From CAZART01 sp964487555 (lineage in GTDB: Bacteria; Bacteroidota; Rhodothermia; Rhodothermales; VXPQ01), in NCBI GenBank assembly GCA_964487555.1, contig CAZART010000046.1, positions 1-37,783 on the forward strand: a stretch of DNA of 37,783 bases, in the 5' to 3' direction. The translations under genes were made by a program, and so were the position numbers. Shown piece by piece: positions 1 through 7,361 of the stretch. Numbering within the stretch: position 1 is the stretch's first letter; each line of letters opens with the position of its first letter. The notes below the pieces were generated by a model that was not told the DNA's origin, did not search any database, and was given only the letters and a program-made list of their open reading frames with translations.

Positions 1-1419
1 ACTACTCCCCGCCCAGAACACGAACGTCCGCCCGTCCGCATACCGCCACGTCTGTTCGACGCCGCCGGAGGAAGGTAGCGTGTTCGTGATCCGGTGAGGC
101 TCGCCGTAGAGCACATAGATGCGCGCAGGATCGGTACGGAGTCCGTCGGGAACGGGATGCTGCCCCGTGCTGAACTTTTCCGCGGCCTCGTCTACACGCC
201 GATAGTATTCTTCCATCAATTCGTTGCGGACCGTACCCGGCGTGGGATCGCGCTTCCTCCAGTACGCCCGAAAGCCGTCGACCTGCTCGTCGCGCGATCC
301 TTTCAGCAATCCGCGAATCGTGTCGCGATCCTCGATGAACTTTAGATTCCGAATGGCCACGGCCACGTCGTAAAGAGAGAGGGGCATGTCACGCCACTGC
401 GTCCCGAAGACGTACTCTTTCGTCTCGCCGCCCCCCGCGGGAGTCACCTCGAGCAGATAGGTCCCGTTCTCAAGCTCGTCCGTCTTTAAAGGAATCACGG
501 CCAGAGCCGCCGCCGAACCGGACGTGCGTGGAATCAACCAGCACAAACATTCCGCATCGACGCTCACGAGGTCGCCCACCGACACGAGATCGCCGGCCGT
601 TATCGATCCGCTCGCCATGAGGTCGTCACCTGGCTGGATTTCGATGGGCTTCGTTGGTTCCACGGACGGGGCACCCTGCACGGAACGACGTGGAGCCGGC
701 CGCGGGCCTTGAATCTCCTTCCTGTTCGGCGAGAGCCGATACAGCTGATACGTAAAAGCCGTTTTTGCCGGCCCCGTTCTCGGATCTGCCGTAACCGGAA
801 CGATGGCCTGCAGTTTCACACCGAACGGTACGTCTCCTCCCAGATTGGCAGCATCCAGGGTGACGTGCACCGAATCACTACCGAGGATCCCAAAAACGAG
901 CGTCCCGAAGACAGGAGTGCCGGCATCCGGCACGTGGAACGCTCTTGCCAGACCACGGTCGTCCGCGCCGACGTCGTTAACGATGAGGCGATACGTATAG
1001 TCACCAGGCTCGACTCCGAAACGTACGAAGCCCTCCAGATCATCGGTTCGGCTCTGCGTTTCCTCAAAGGTCGCAGCGCCGTGCCGGCGCTTCCACATCT
1101 GCTCTTCTACTTTCCTGGAGCCCTTGTAAAGCTCTGCCGTCAGATCCACATGGGCCTCAAACCCCTCCTTCTCTTGCGTGAAAACGAGGAGGCTGTTGGG
1201 AATGCGGAACGAGATGACGGCTTCACGGTCGTCGCCCTTCGGCAACACAAGGGCCTGATGATGGACGTGCGCCCGGCCGTACCGCGCAGCAATCTCGAGA
1301 TAACGATCCTGAGCGCGTGACTCTTCGGCGAATCCTGCAGCGGCCCACGCCGCGATCAATACGATAGCGATAGTCCGGTACCACACGTTGTTTCCACCCG
1401 GTCTGATGAGGTACGACAT
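1..1419 (-). CDS. GWxTD domain-containing secreted protein, C-terminus cut by window edge
   Basis: The reverse strand is open from an ATG at 1419 to the window edge (473 codons, no stop), so this is the N-terminal and main part of a gene that continues past position 1. The start is followed by a short n-region and a hydrophobic stretch (TIAIVLIAAWAAAGFA) ending near SRAQ, a plausible signal peptide, so an exported protein. Near residues 380-440 it shows the GWxTD family pattern: FRAYWRKRDPTPGTVRNE, then EEYYRRV, then GLRTDPARIYVLYGEP. The family name motif GWxTD reads GLRTD here. No biochemical function is established for the family. It starts 22 nt after the pepA stop and is probably the last visible member of the same transcript. 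Family assignment is fairly secure; role unknown. Confidence 0.85.
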   Translation of the reverse strand, partial: MSYLIRPGGNNVWYRTIAIVLIAAWAAAGFAEESRAQDRYLEIAARYGRAHVHHQALVLPKGDDREAVISFRIPNSLLVFTQEKEGFEAHVDLTAELYKGSRKVEEQMWKRRHGAATFEETQSRTDDLEGFVRFGVEPGDYTYRLIVNDVGADDRGLARAFHVPDAGTPVFGTLVFGILGSDSVHVTLDAANLGGDVPFGVKLQAIVPVTADPRTGPAKTAFTYQLYRLSPNRKEIQGPRPAPRRSVQGAPSVEPTKPIEIQPGDDLMASGSITAGDLVSVGDLVSVDAECLCWLIPRTSGSAAALAVIPLKTDELENGTYLLEVTPAGGGETKEYVFGTQWRDMPLSLYDVAVAIRNLKFIEDRDTIRGLLKGSRDEQVDGFRAYWRKRDPTPGTVRNELMEEYYRRVDEAAEKFSTGQHPVPDGLRTDPARIYVLYGEPHRITNTLPSSGGVEQTWRYADGRTFVFWAGSS

Positions 1420-1441
1420 TGAGTTCGCCGCAGACGACAGC

Positions 1442-2938
1442 CTATTTTCGACGTGGATCGGCATACTCACGCAAGAAATCAACGAGCAGGCGCACGCCGA
1501 ACCCGGTGCCGCCTTTCGAGCGGTAGGGTTTTTCGGTTGAAATGAAGGACGGACCCGCGATGTCGACGTGTATCCATGGATAGTCGACAAAGTGCTCGAG
1601 AAATTTTGCTGCCGTAATGGTCCCTGCCTCACGACCGCCTACATTTTTAATGTCGGCGACGTCACTTTCAATCTGTTTTCCGTAATGCTCGAACATGGGC
1701 ATGCGGTGCACGAGATCTCCGCTTCGGCGGCCGGCCGCCTCGATCGCTTCGATGCGTTCATCGGCACCTGTCCGGTCATTCGTCATCACGGCGGCCACGT
1801 CCGAGCCCAGCGCAATGACCTGGGCGCCGGTCAGTGTAGCAAGATCGAGGACGAGAGCCGGCTTGTACGTCCTGGCATAGGAGAGGGCGTCGGCCAGAAT
1901 GAGGCGCCCTTCGGCGTCGGTGTTCAGCACTTCGACCGTCTTACCGGAGTGCATCCGGATCACGTCACCCGGAACGTATGCATTCTCTCCGGGACGGTTG
2001 TCGGTCGCCGGGATGAGCCCGACGACGTAGAGAGGCAGCTCCAATCGTGCGATGGCCTCAAACGCACCTATCACGGCGGCCGCACCGGCCATGTCCGCCT
2101 TCATCTGATCCATCGAGTCCTTTGTGGACTTCAGTGAGAGGCCGCCCGTGTCGAAGACAATGCCTTTGCCGACGAGGACGACGGGCCATTCGTTGCTCGC
2201 GTTATCCGGTCGCCACTCGAGAACGGTAAATGTCGGAGGCTCCACGCTCCCGCGGTTGACGGCAAGCAGACCGCCCATCCCCTCTTCTTCTATGAGCGCC
2301 TTATTCCAAACAGATGCATTGAAACCGTGCTTCTTCGCCGATTTCTCTATAGCTCGGGCCAGCGCCGTCGCCGTCTTCTCATCCGGCGACAGATTAACCA
2401 GATCTCGGGCACTCATCACGGCTTCGGCCACGACGCGGCCGCGTTCGACGCCGCGGCGGCTGCCCTTCTCCTGATCGGCAACATGCAATACGAGCCGATC
2501 GGCCCCGGTATATACGGTCGTATCGGTTTTGTACCGCAGGAACCGATAGGAGGCCATCATAAATCCCTCGACCAGCGATTGGCTGACCACTTCAGGGTCG
2601 AGGGCGATGTCGGGCTGGACGATGGCCACTGTCTCGGCTCTGCTCATGCGCGCGAGCGCCTCGCCTCGGGCCGCGACCCGCCGCATCAACTCCGCATCGA
2701 TTTTGGAGAGGGGACCCGTACCGACGAGCCCGAGCCGCTTCGCGTGGGCCTTGTCGGGATAAACCATCAGCGAATCGTCGATCTTACCGGAAAAATCTTC
2801 GCCTGCGCGCCTCACCCCGGCGCCGAGTTCCTCCGACAACGAGGCCAGCCGGTCGACAGACGTTCCTTCGGCCACAGGAATGATGAGCAGATCGACGTCG
2901 AGCTCGGACAGCGGAAGAGTGGTGATCGATACTTTCAT
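1442..2938 (-). CDS. pepA: Leucyl aminopeptidase, M17 family
   Basis: A 498-residue cytosolic M17 aminopeptidase, which removes N-terminal residues from peptides using two metal ions. The C-terminal catalytic domain carries the family signatures: VGKGIVFDTGGLSLK with Lys258, Asp263 and Lys270; DMAGAAAV with Asp282; and the NTDAEGRL signature at 340-346 with Asp341, Glu343 and Arg345. These match the metal ligands and catalytic Lys/Arg of the family. Residues 1-160 form the less conserved N-terminal domain. Length is normal for PepA. The start lies 6 nt after the stop of the upstream DHH phosphoesterase, which suggests cotranscription and a shared role in turnover of small degradation products (peptides and short RNA). 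Some PepA proteins also bind DNA; nothing here tests that. Confidence 0.95.
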   Translation of the reverse strand: MKVSITTLPLSELDVDLLIIPVAEGTSVDRLASLSEELGAGVRRAGEDFSGKIDDSLMVYPDKAHAKRLGLVGTGPLSKIDAELMRRVAARGEALARMSRAETVAIVQPDIALDPEVVSQSLVEGFMMASYRFLRYKTDTTVYTGADRLVLHVADQEKGSRRGVERGRVVAEAVMSARDLVNLSPDEKTATALARAIEKSAKKHGFNASVWNKALIEEEGMGGLLAVNRGSVEPPTFTVLEWRPDNASNEWPVVLVGKGIVFDTGGLSLKSTKDSMDQMKADMAGAAAVIGAFEAIARLELPLYVVGLIPATDNRPGENAYVPGDVIRMHSGKTVEVLNTDAEGRLILADALSYARTYKPALVLDLATLTGAQVIALGSDVAAVMTNDRTGADERIEAIEAAGRRSGDLVHRMPMFEHYGKQIESDVADIKNVGGREAGTITAAKFLEHFVDYPWIHVDIAGPSFISTEKPYRSKGGTGFGVRLLVDFLREYADPRRK

Positions 2939-2944
2939 AGATGT

Positions 2945-4015
2945 CTATTTCGACTGTGACTTCATTTCCATCAGCGAGGAAAGGTACGCCGCGTCCTCGT
3001 CGGTGAGTTCGACCGTTCTCCCGTCGTCGGGTTCGAGGGGGAGATATCGAGGCGCTGCCTCCATCACCTGCTGGATGGCGTCTTCAAGAGGCACCGTCAT
3101 GTAAGCGCCGGACGCGTTCTTGTGCCCCCCACCGCCGAACGCACGCGCCCACTCATTGACGTGCGCATCGGCCTTCGAGCGGAAGCTCATCTTTGTGCCG
3201 TTCTCCGTCTCGAAGAACAACACCGCCGCGCGCACTCCCTCGATCGAGAGCGCATAGTTGACAAAACCCTCCGTATCTTCGCTGCCCGCCCCAGTCTCAC
3301 GAAGCATTCGCGGCGTGAGGACCATGTAGGCTACCTCACCCTGGTAGCGAAGGGTGATGCTCTCCAGAGCCCGTCCCAACAACCGGAGCCCCTCTATGGA
3401 CCGCGTGTCATATACGGAAATATGGATAGGCGCGGGACTGATGTCTCCCCGTTCGAGAAGGTCGGCGACAACGCGGTGCAGTGCCGGCGTCACCGAGCTG
3501 TATCGGAACGATCCGGTATCCGTCACGATCGCCGCGTACAACGCCGTCGCGAGCTCCGCGTCGATCATCGAAGCATCGTACGCCGCGATGATCTCGTAGA
3601 TCATCTCGCCGGTCGACGAAGCCGTTTCGCGTTCATACATCACGTCGAACCATGATTCCGGATGCGTGTGATGATCGATCAACGCCTTGATCCCCCGGCT
3701 ATTCTTCACGGGCGCCACAAGCTTGCCGAGCCGATCCATGGTGTTCGTATCCAGGATGAACAACACGTCGGCCCGGTCGATGCGCTCGCGCTGTTCGAGC
3801 GAACCGTCGTACACGGCCGCCTTGTCGATCTCCGGCAGCCAGTCCATATTCATCGGAGGAGGATCGCTGTTGAGAATCGTCACCTCCTTACCTCGCTTTT
3901 CGAGGAAGCGTGCAAGCGCGAGCTCCGAACCGATCGCATCCCCGTCGGGACGAATATGCGTAGATATGAAGAATCGCTGATGCCGGTCTATTAATCGTAA
4001 TATGTCTTGAATCAT
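2945..4015 (-). CDS. nrnA: DHH/DHHA1 phosphoesterase, NrnA-like (oligoribonuclease / pAp phosphatase)
   Basis: A 356-residue protein of the bifunctional NrnA family, which degrades very short RNA (nanoRNA) and dephosphorylates 3'-phosphoadenosine 5'-phosphate. The N-terminal DHH domain shows HIRPDGDAIGS at 20-30 (His20, Asp24, Asp26), FILDTN around 87-91 and the DHH triad at 114-116. TDTGSFRYSS near residue 165 supplies another metal ligand. The C-terminal DHHA1 domain has the substrate-binding GGGHKNASGA near residue 295. All expected metal ligands are present, so it should be active; related cyclic-di-AMP phosphodiesterases share the fold, and the substrate cannot be told from sequence alone. 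It is first in a tight group with pepA and the GWxTD gene, after a 208-nt spacer holding a tandem repeat, so it probably has its own promoter there. Confidence 0.88.
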   Translation of the reverse strand: MIQDILRLIDRHQRFFISTHIRPDGDAIGSELALARFLEKRGKEVTILNSDPPPMNMDWLPEIDKAAVYDGSLEQRERIDRADVLFILDTNTMDRLGKLVAPVKNSRGIKALIDHHTHPESWFDVMYERETASSTGEMIYEIIAAYDASMIDAELATALYAAIVTDTGSFRYSSVTPALHRVVADLLERGDISPAPIHISVYDTRSIEGLRLLGRALESITLRYQGEVAYMVLTPRMLRETGAGSEDTEGFVNYALSIEGVRAAVLFFETENGTKMSFRSKADAHVNEWARAFGGGGHKNASGAYMTVPLEDAIQQVMEAAPRYLPLEPDDGRTVELTDEDAAYLSSLMEMKSQSK

Positions 4016-4223
4016 CTCTCGATGGAATGTAGAGTGTAGCCCATTCTAAACGACTTGTACTCCCGGAGGTTCGTACGGGATACGAGAGCGGCGTGGCCGT
4101 TCGACGCTCGGAACCATGCGGAGTATGGGAACACGAGACCGAGCACGGGTGCGGAACGCAACGGCCACGGGTGCGGAACTCAACGGCCATTGGTGCGGAA
4201 CTCACCGGCCACGAGTGGGGAAC
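4016..4223 (-). other. 208-nt spacer upstream of nrnA
   Basis: This spacer separates the small lipoprotein gene from nrnA, both on the minus strand, and breaks an otherwise tightly packed run. Its far half is filled by the 22-bp tandem repeat described separately. The part near nrnA should hold the promoter of the nrnA-pepA-GWxTD group, but I do not see a clear consensus element. Short ORFs running through it on both strands are not convincing. Confidence 0.5.
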
Positions 4224-4236
4224 TCAAAGGCCGATG
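4149..4236. repeat. 22-bp imperfect tandem repeat, four copies
   Basis: Four head-to-tail units begin at 4149, 4171, 4193 and 4215, each exactly 22 bp. The core is GTGCGGAACTCAACGGCCAC with a variable last pair of bases; unit 4 is the most diverged (GTGGGG at its start). Degenerate sequence with the same flavour (GGGAACACGAGACCGAGCAC) runs just upstream from about 4125. The last unit overlaps the stop codon of the minus-strand lipoprotein gene at 4224-4226. No unit forms a strong hairpin, and there are no unique spacers between copies, so it is not a CRISPR array. Confidence 0.85.
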
Positions 4237-4796
4237 ACGTATCCGGACATCCCCCTTTCGGCGGTGAAACGGCCGACGGCGTGGACTTCACCGGCCTCGA
4301 GATCACGGCCTCCTTCGGAGATATAGCCCCGGAGCGTCGCATTGAATCTCCCAGCAATCAGCGAATCTGTGACGGTCGACAGGGTCAGCGAGCCGGACAC
4401 CGATCGAAGGTCGCGCAGCATGCCTTCCCGGTAGATGATGACGAAGTGCTCGCCGGAGGCAATCCGGGTGGAATCCGTCGTCAACGGGTAGGTGCCCTCC
4501 TCCGGAAGGTCCGGACTCCTGCGCGTAATGACGACCCCGCCGGCAAAATCGTACGGCGATGTGAGGCGAATGACGAGGTGGCGCGTGTTTTCAAGGGGAT
4601 GGCGAACGCGTCCGAATGAGGCACTCCCGCGTAGCGTATCCGAAATGGCGTTCGCGAGCACGACCTCGTACGCCGTCGAGGCCGCCTCAGGCTCGCCGCT
4701 CGGCGTCTCGGTACCCGGTTGTGCGGTCTGTTTCTCGGCACCGCACGCGCTTACGAAGACAGCAGCGAAAATTGCCCACGCGATCAGCCGCATCAT
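4224..4796 (-). CDS. Small predicted lipoprotein of unknown function
   Basis: A 190-residue protein with a lipoprotein signal: MMRLIAWAIFAAVFVSAC, where VSAC is the lipobox and Cys18 the predicted lipidated residue. A low-complexity Glu/Pro/Thr/Ser linker (about 20-40) follows, then a compact domain rich in beta-type sequence with no catalytic motif I recognise. It is probably anchored in an envelope membrane. Its ATG overlaps the ddl stop codon (ATGA at 4793-4796), so translation is coupled to D-Ala-D-Ala ligase. That placement hints at an envelope role, but this is inference from position only. Its stop codon lies inside the last unit of the 22-bp tandem repeat. Confidence 0.75.
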   Translation of the reverse strand: MMRLIAWAIFAAVFVSACGAEKQTAQPGTETPSGEPEAASTAYEVVLANAISDTLRGSASFGRVRHPLENTRHLVIRLTSPYDFAGGVVITRRSPDLPEEGTYPLTTDSTRIASGEHFVIIYREGMLRDLRSVSGSLTLSTVTDSLIAGRFNATLRGYISEGGRDLEAGEVHAVGRFTAERGMSGYVIGL

Positions 4797-6064
4797 CCTT
4801 GCTTCGATCCTTTGATCCCGCTCAGGCTCTTCTTTGAGAGCAGATTGACGTCGTACGTACGGACGCGGCTATTTCGATCGCGGTGCCTCTTGCGCGCCAG
4901 CTCGATCATCCTGGTCAGCAGCGCACCGAACGGCACGCCGGCAGGATCCCAGAGATAGAATGAGAACGAACCGGGTATGGTGTTGATCTCATTGAAATAG
5001 ACCGTGCCGGTCGACTCGTCGATCATGAAGTCGATGCGGGCCACACCCCCGCATTCGAACAGCTTGAAGACGCGCACGGCGAGCTCTCGAATCCGGTCGG
5101 CGGTCTCGTCGTCGATCGGCGCCGGAATAATACGGTCGAGCGATGCCATCCCGCCGGAACCTGCGTCCGACGACTTGGACCCGCGGCGGCGCGTGCCTCC
5201 TTTTGCGCCGTCGCCGTCGGTGCCTCGCATGTATTTCTCCTGAAACGTGAGCAGGTCGGCGCCCTCCGTGCGAACCGGCTGTTCGAGCGCGCTCGGCTCC
5301 GCCTCGTGGGGATCTCCCAGCACGGCGCAGTTGATCTCGCGCAGCTGCTCGACGGCATGCTCCACGACGACCTTGTCGTCGTATCGAAGCGCCTCTTCAA
5401 TGGCACGATCGAGCTTCCGCCGATCTCCGGCTTTCGAGATACCGATGGATGATCCGAGACGGGCGGGCTTCACGACGACGGGATATCCGAGCTCTACTTC
5501 GATGCGGTCGAGCCATTCTTCTTCTCGATGGGCCCACTCCGACTCACGCAGTGCCACGAAACCGACCACCGGGACGTCCTGATCGCGGCAGATCATCTTT
5601 GAGAGCACCTTGTCCATCCCCAGCGACGAGCCGAGTATGCTGCTGCCGGTGTACGGCACGTTGAAGGTTTCGCAGAGGCCCTGGAGCCCTCCATCCTCCC
5701 CCGATCCGCCATGTAATCCCAAAAAGACGACGTCTGCGGTGAACGCACGAGGCTGCGACGAAAACAGGCCGCCCTTCTTCTTCTCGATAAGGAGCAGTGA
5801 GCCGAACGATCCGGCATCAACCCGCACCGGAATCGCGTCGCGCCGTACCTGGTCGAGATCCTGATAGGCATCGATATCGAGAAGGCCCGAACCCGTATAC
5901 CACGTGCCGTCCTTCGCGATGTAGATCGGCACGGGCTCGTAGCGGTCCCGATCCAGCGCATGGATCGCCTGCAGCGATGAAATGATCGACACCTCGTGTT
6001 CGGGCGAGACCCCTCCGAACACCATACCGACGCGCAACTTCTCCACCCTGGAATTCGCTTCCAT
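4793..6064 (-). CDS. ddl: D-alanine--D-alanine ligase
   Basis: A 423-residue ATP-grasp ligase that joins two D-alanines for peptidoglycan precursors in the cytosol. The N-terminal domain has GGVSPEHEVS at 17-26. GLHGGSGEDG (about 116-125) and YTGSSILGSSLGMDK (138-152) are typical Ddl motifs. VVKPARLGSSIGIS (197-210) is the ATP-binding stretch, and FNEINTIPG (357-365) carries the metal-binding Glu and Asn. The protein is longer than usual for Ddl: residues about 281-308 form a Gly/Ser/Arg-rich insert after EKYMRG, probably a flexible loop. It sits 5 nt after the pyrC stop and overlaps the next gene by 4 nt. Alanine racemase, which supplies D-alanine, is encoded about 4 kb away on the other strand. 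A D-Ala-D-Lac ligase is less likely but not excluded. Confidence 0.93.
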   Translation of the reverse strand: MEANSRVEKLRVGMVFGGVSPEHEVSIISSLQAIHALDRDRYEPVPIYIAKDGTWYTGSGLLDIDAYQDLDQVRRDAIPVRVDAGSFGSLLLIEKKKGGLFSSQPRAFTADVVFLGLHGGSGEDGGLQGLCETFNVPYTGSSILGSSLGMDKVLSKMICRDQDVPVVGFVALRESEWAHREEEWLDRIEVELGYPVVVKPARLGSSIGISKAGDRRKLDRAIEEALRYDDKVVVEHAVEQLREINCAVLGDPHEAEPSALEQPVRTEGADLLTFQEKYMRGTDGDGAKGGTRRRGSKSSDAGSGGMASLDRIIPAPIDDETADRIRELAVRVFKLFECGGVARIDFMIDESTGTVYFNEINTIPGSFSFYLWDPAGVPFGALLTRMIELARKRHRDRNSRVRTYDVNLLSKKSLSGIKGSKQG

Positions 6065-6069
6065 CGCTT

Positions 6070-7356
6070 CTAGGCCTCTGCCTCTACAAACCGTCCTCGA
6101 TTGTAGATCGCCCAGGCACGTCCGACCATTTCGCTGCCGATGAACGGCGTGTTCCTGCTCTTTGAACGCACGTGCCGAGCGTCAAACGTCCAACGCGTCG
6201 AGGCATCGAAAATCGTGAGGTTCGCCGGATGTCCTTCTTCGAGGCGCGGAATCGGCAATCGAAGAATCCGCCTCGGCTCGACCGTGAGCTTGCGAACGGC
6301 ATCTTCGACGGAGAGGATGCCGGCATCGATTAACTCGCGCCCTGTAAGGCCCCAGGCCGTCTCCAGTCCGATGATGCCGAAGGGGGCCGCGATAAATTCA
6401 ACCTCCTTCTCAAAGGAAGCGTGCGGCGCGTGATCGGTACAGATCGCGTCGATCGTGCCGTCGCGAAGTCCCTCTTTCAAAGCCTCGACGTCCATCGCAC
6501 TTCGAAGCGGCGGGTGCATCTTCGTATGCGTGCTGAATCCCGTCTCCTCAACCGCCTCGTCCGTCATTGTGAAGTGGTGGGGACAAACTTCCGCGGTTAC
6601 GCGAATCCCCCGCTCCTTGGCACGCCGCACGAGATCAACCGCGGCCGCCGTCGAAATGTGCGCCACGTGTACATGTCCCCCGGTAAACTCGGCCAACAGC
6701 ACGTCTCGCGCAATCATGACCTCCTCCGCCAGGGACGGAATCCCCGGGATGCCCAATCTTGTGGAGACGTCCCCCTCGTGCATGTGGCCTTCGGGATTGA
6801 GCGTCAGGTCCTCCATGTGATTGATGATCGTGCGGTCCAGCGTCGAACTGTACTCGAGGGCACGCCGCATCAAGCCGGAGTCCTGCACCGGCGATCCGTC
6901 GTCGCTAAACGCTACGGCACCGCCCTCGGCGAGGTCGGCCATCTCCGTCAACTCTTTCCCCTTCCGGTACTTGGAGACGCACGCGATCGGGTGCACGTCA
7001 ACGGCCGTTTTCTCAGAGCGCTCGATGATAAACTCAACGACGTCACGCGTGTGGATGGGCGGATCGGTGTTGGGCATGCAAGCCACCGCCGTGAATCCGC
7101 CGAAGGCGGCAGCCCGGCACCCGGTCTCAATCGTCTCCTTGTACTCGAAACCCGGTTCACGGAAATGGACGTGCATGTCGATCCACCCCGGTGAAATCAT
7201 CTTGCCCGAGCAGTCGTAGACTCGAAAGCCGTTGGGCGTGAGACCGCTGGCGACCGCGTCTATCCGGCCGTCTCGAATGAGGACGTCTGCCTCGCGCAGG
7301 CTACCGGCTTCCGGATCGAGAATGCGGCCACCTTGCAGCAGCAAATCAGGATTCAT
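6070..7356 (-). CDS. pyrC: Dihydroorotase, type I
   Basis: A 428-residue amidohydrolase that interconverts N-carbamoyl-L-aspartate and dihydroorotate in de novo pyrimidine synthesis. The metal-binding HxH lies in DMHVHFREPG (His62, His64), followed by EYKETIETG, a hallmark of the family. AVACMPNTDPPIH (about 90-102) is the substrate-binding signature, and CTDHAPH (near 306) carries the catalytic Asp and a further His pair. Length and motifs fit the longer, multifunctional-type dihydroorotases rather than the short E. coli type. It starts 5 nt after the upstream peptidase stop and ends 5 nt before ddl, so it is within an operon-like run with no other pyrimidine gene in view. Non-catalytic PyrC-like partners of aspartate transcarbamoylase exist, but the intact HxH and DHAPH argue for activity. 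Confidence 0.92.
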   Translation of the reverse strand: MNPDLLLQGGRILDPEAGSLREADVLIRDGRIDAVASGLTPNGFRVYDCSGKMISPGWIDMHVHFREPGFEYKETIETGCRAAAFGGFTAVACMPNTDPPIHTRDVVEFIIERSEKTAVDVHPIACVSKYRKGKELTEMADLAEGGAVAFSDDGSPVQDSGLMRRALEYSSTLDRTIINHMEDLTLNPEGHMHEGDVSTRLGIPGIPSLAEEVMIARDVLLAEFTGGHVHVAHISTAAAVDLVRRAKERGIRVTAEVCPHHFTMTDEAVEETGFSTHTKMHPPLRSAMDVEALKEGLRDGTIDAICTDHAPHASFEKEVEFIAAPFGIIGLETAWGLTGRELIDAGILSVEDAVRKLTVEPRRILRLPIPRLEEGHPANLTIFDASTRWTFDARHVRSKSRNTPFIGSEMVGRAWAIYNRGRFVEAEA

Positions 7357-7361
7357 GCGGA

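Noticed and set aside
4149..4236. Repeat array as a CRISPR locus
   Set aside because: Units are directly adjacent with no unique spacers, and no cas gene is in the window.
6421..7194. Long plus-strand frame opposite pyrC
   Set aside because: It is antisense to well-conserved dihydroorotase motifs, and its predicted protein has no recognisable pattern. The same holds for the plus-strand frames at 2327-2959 and 7404-8198 opposite pepA and the S9 peptidase.
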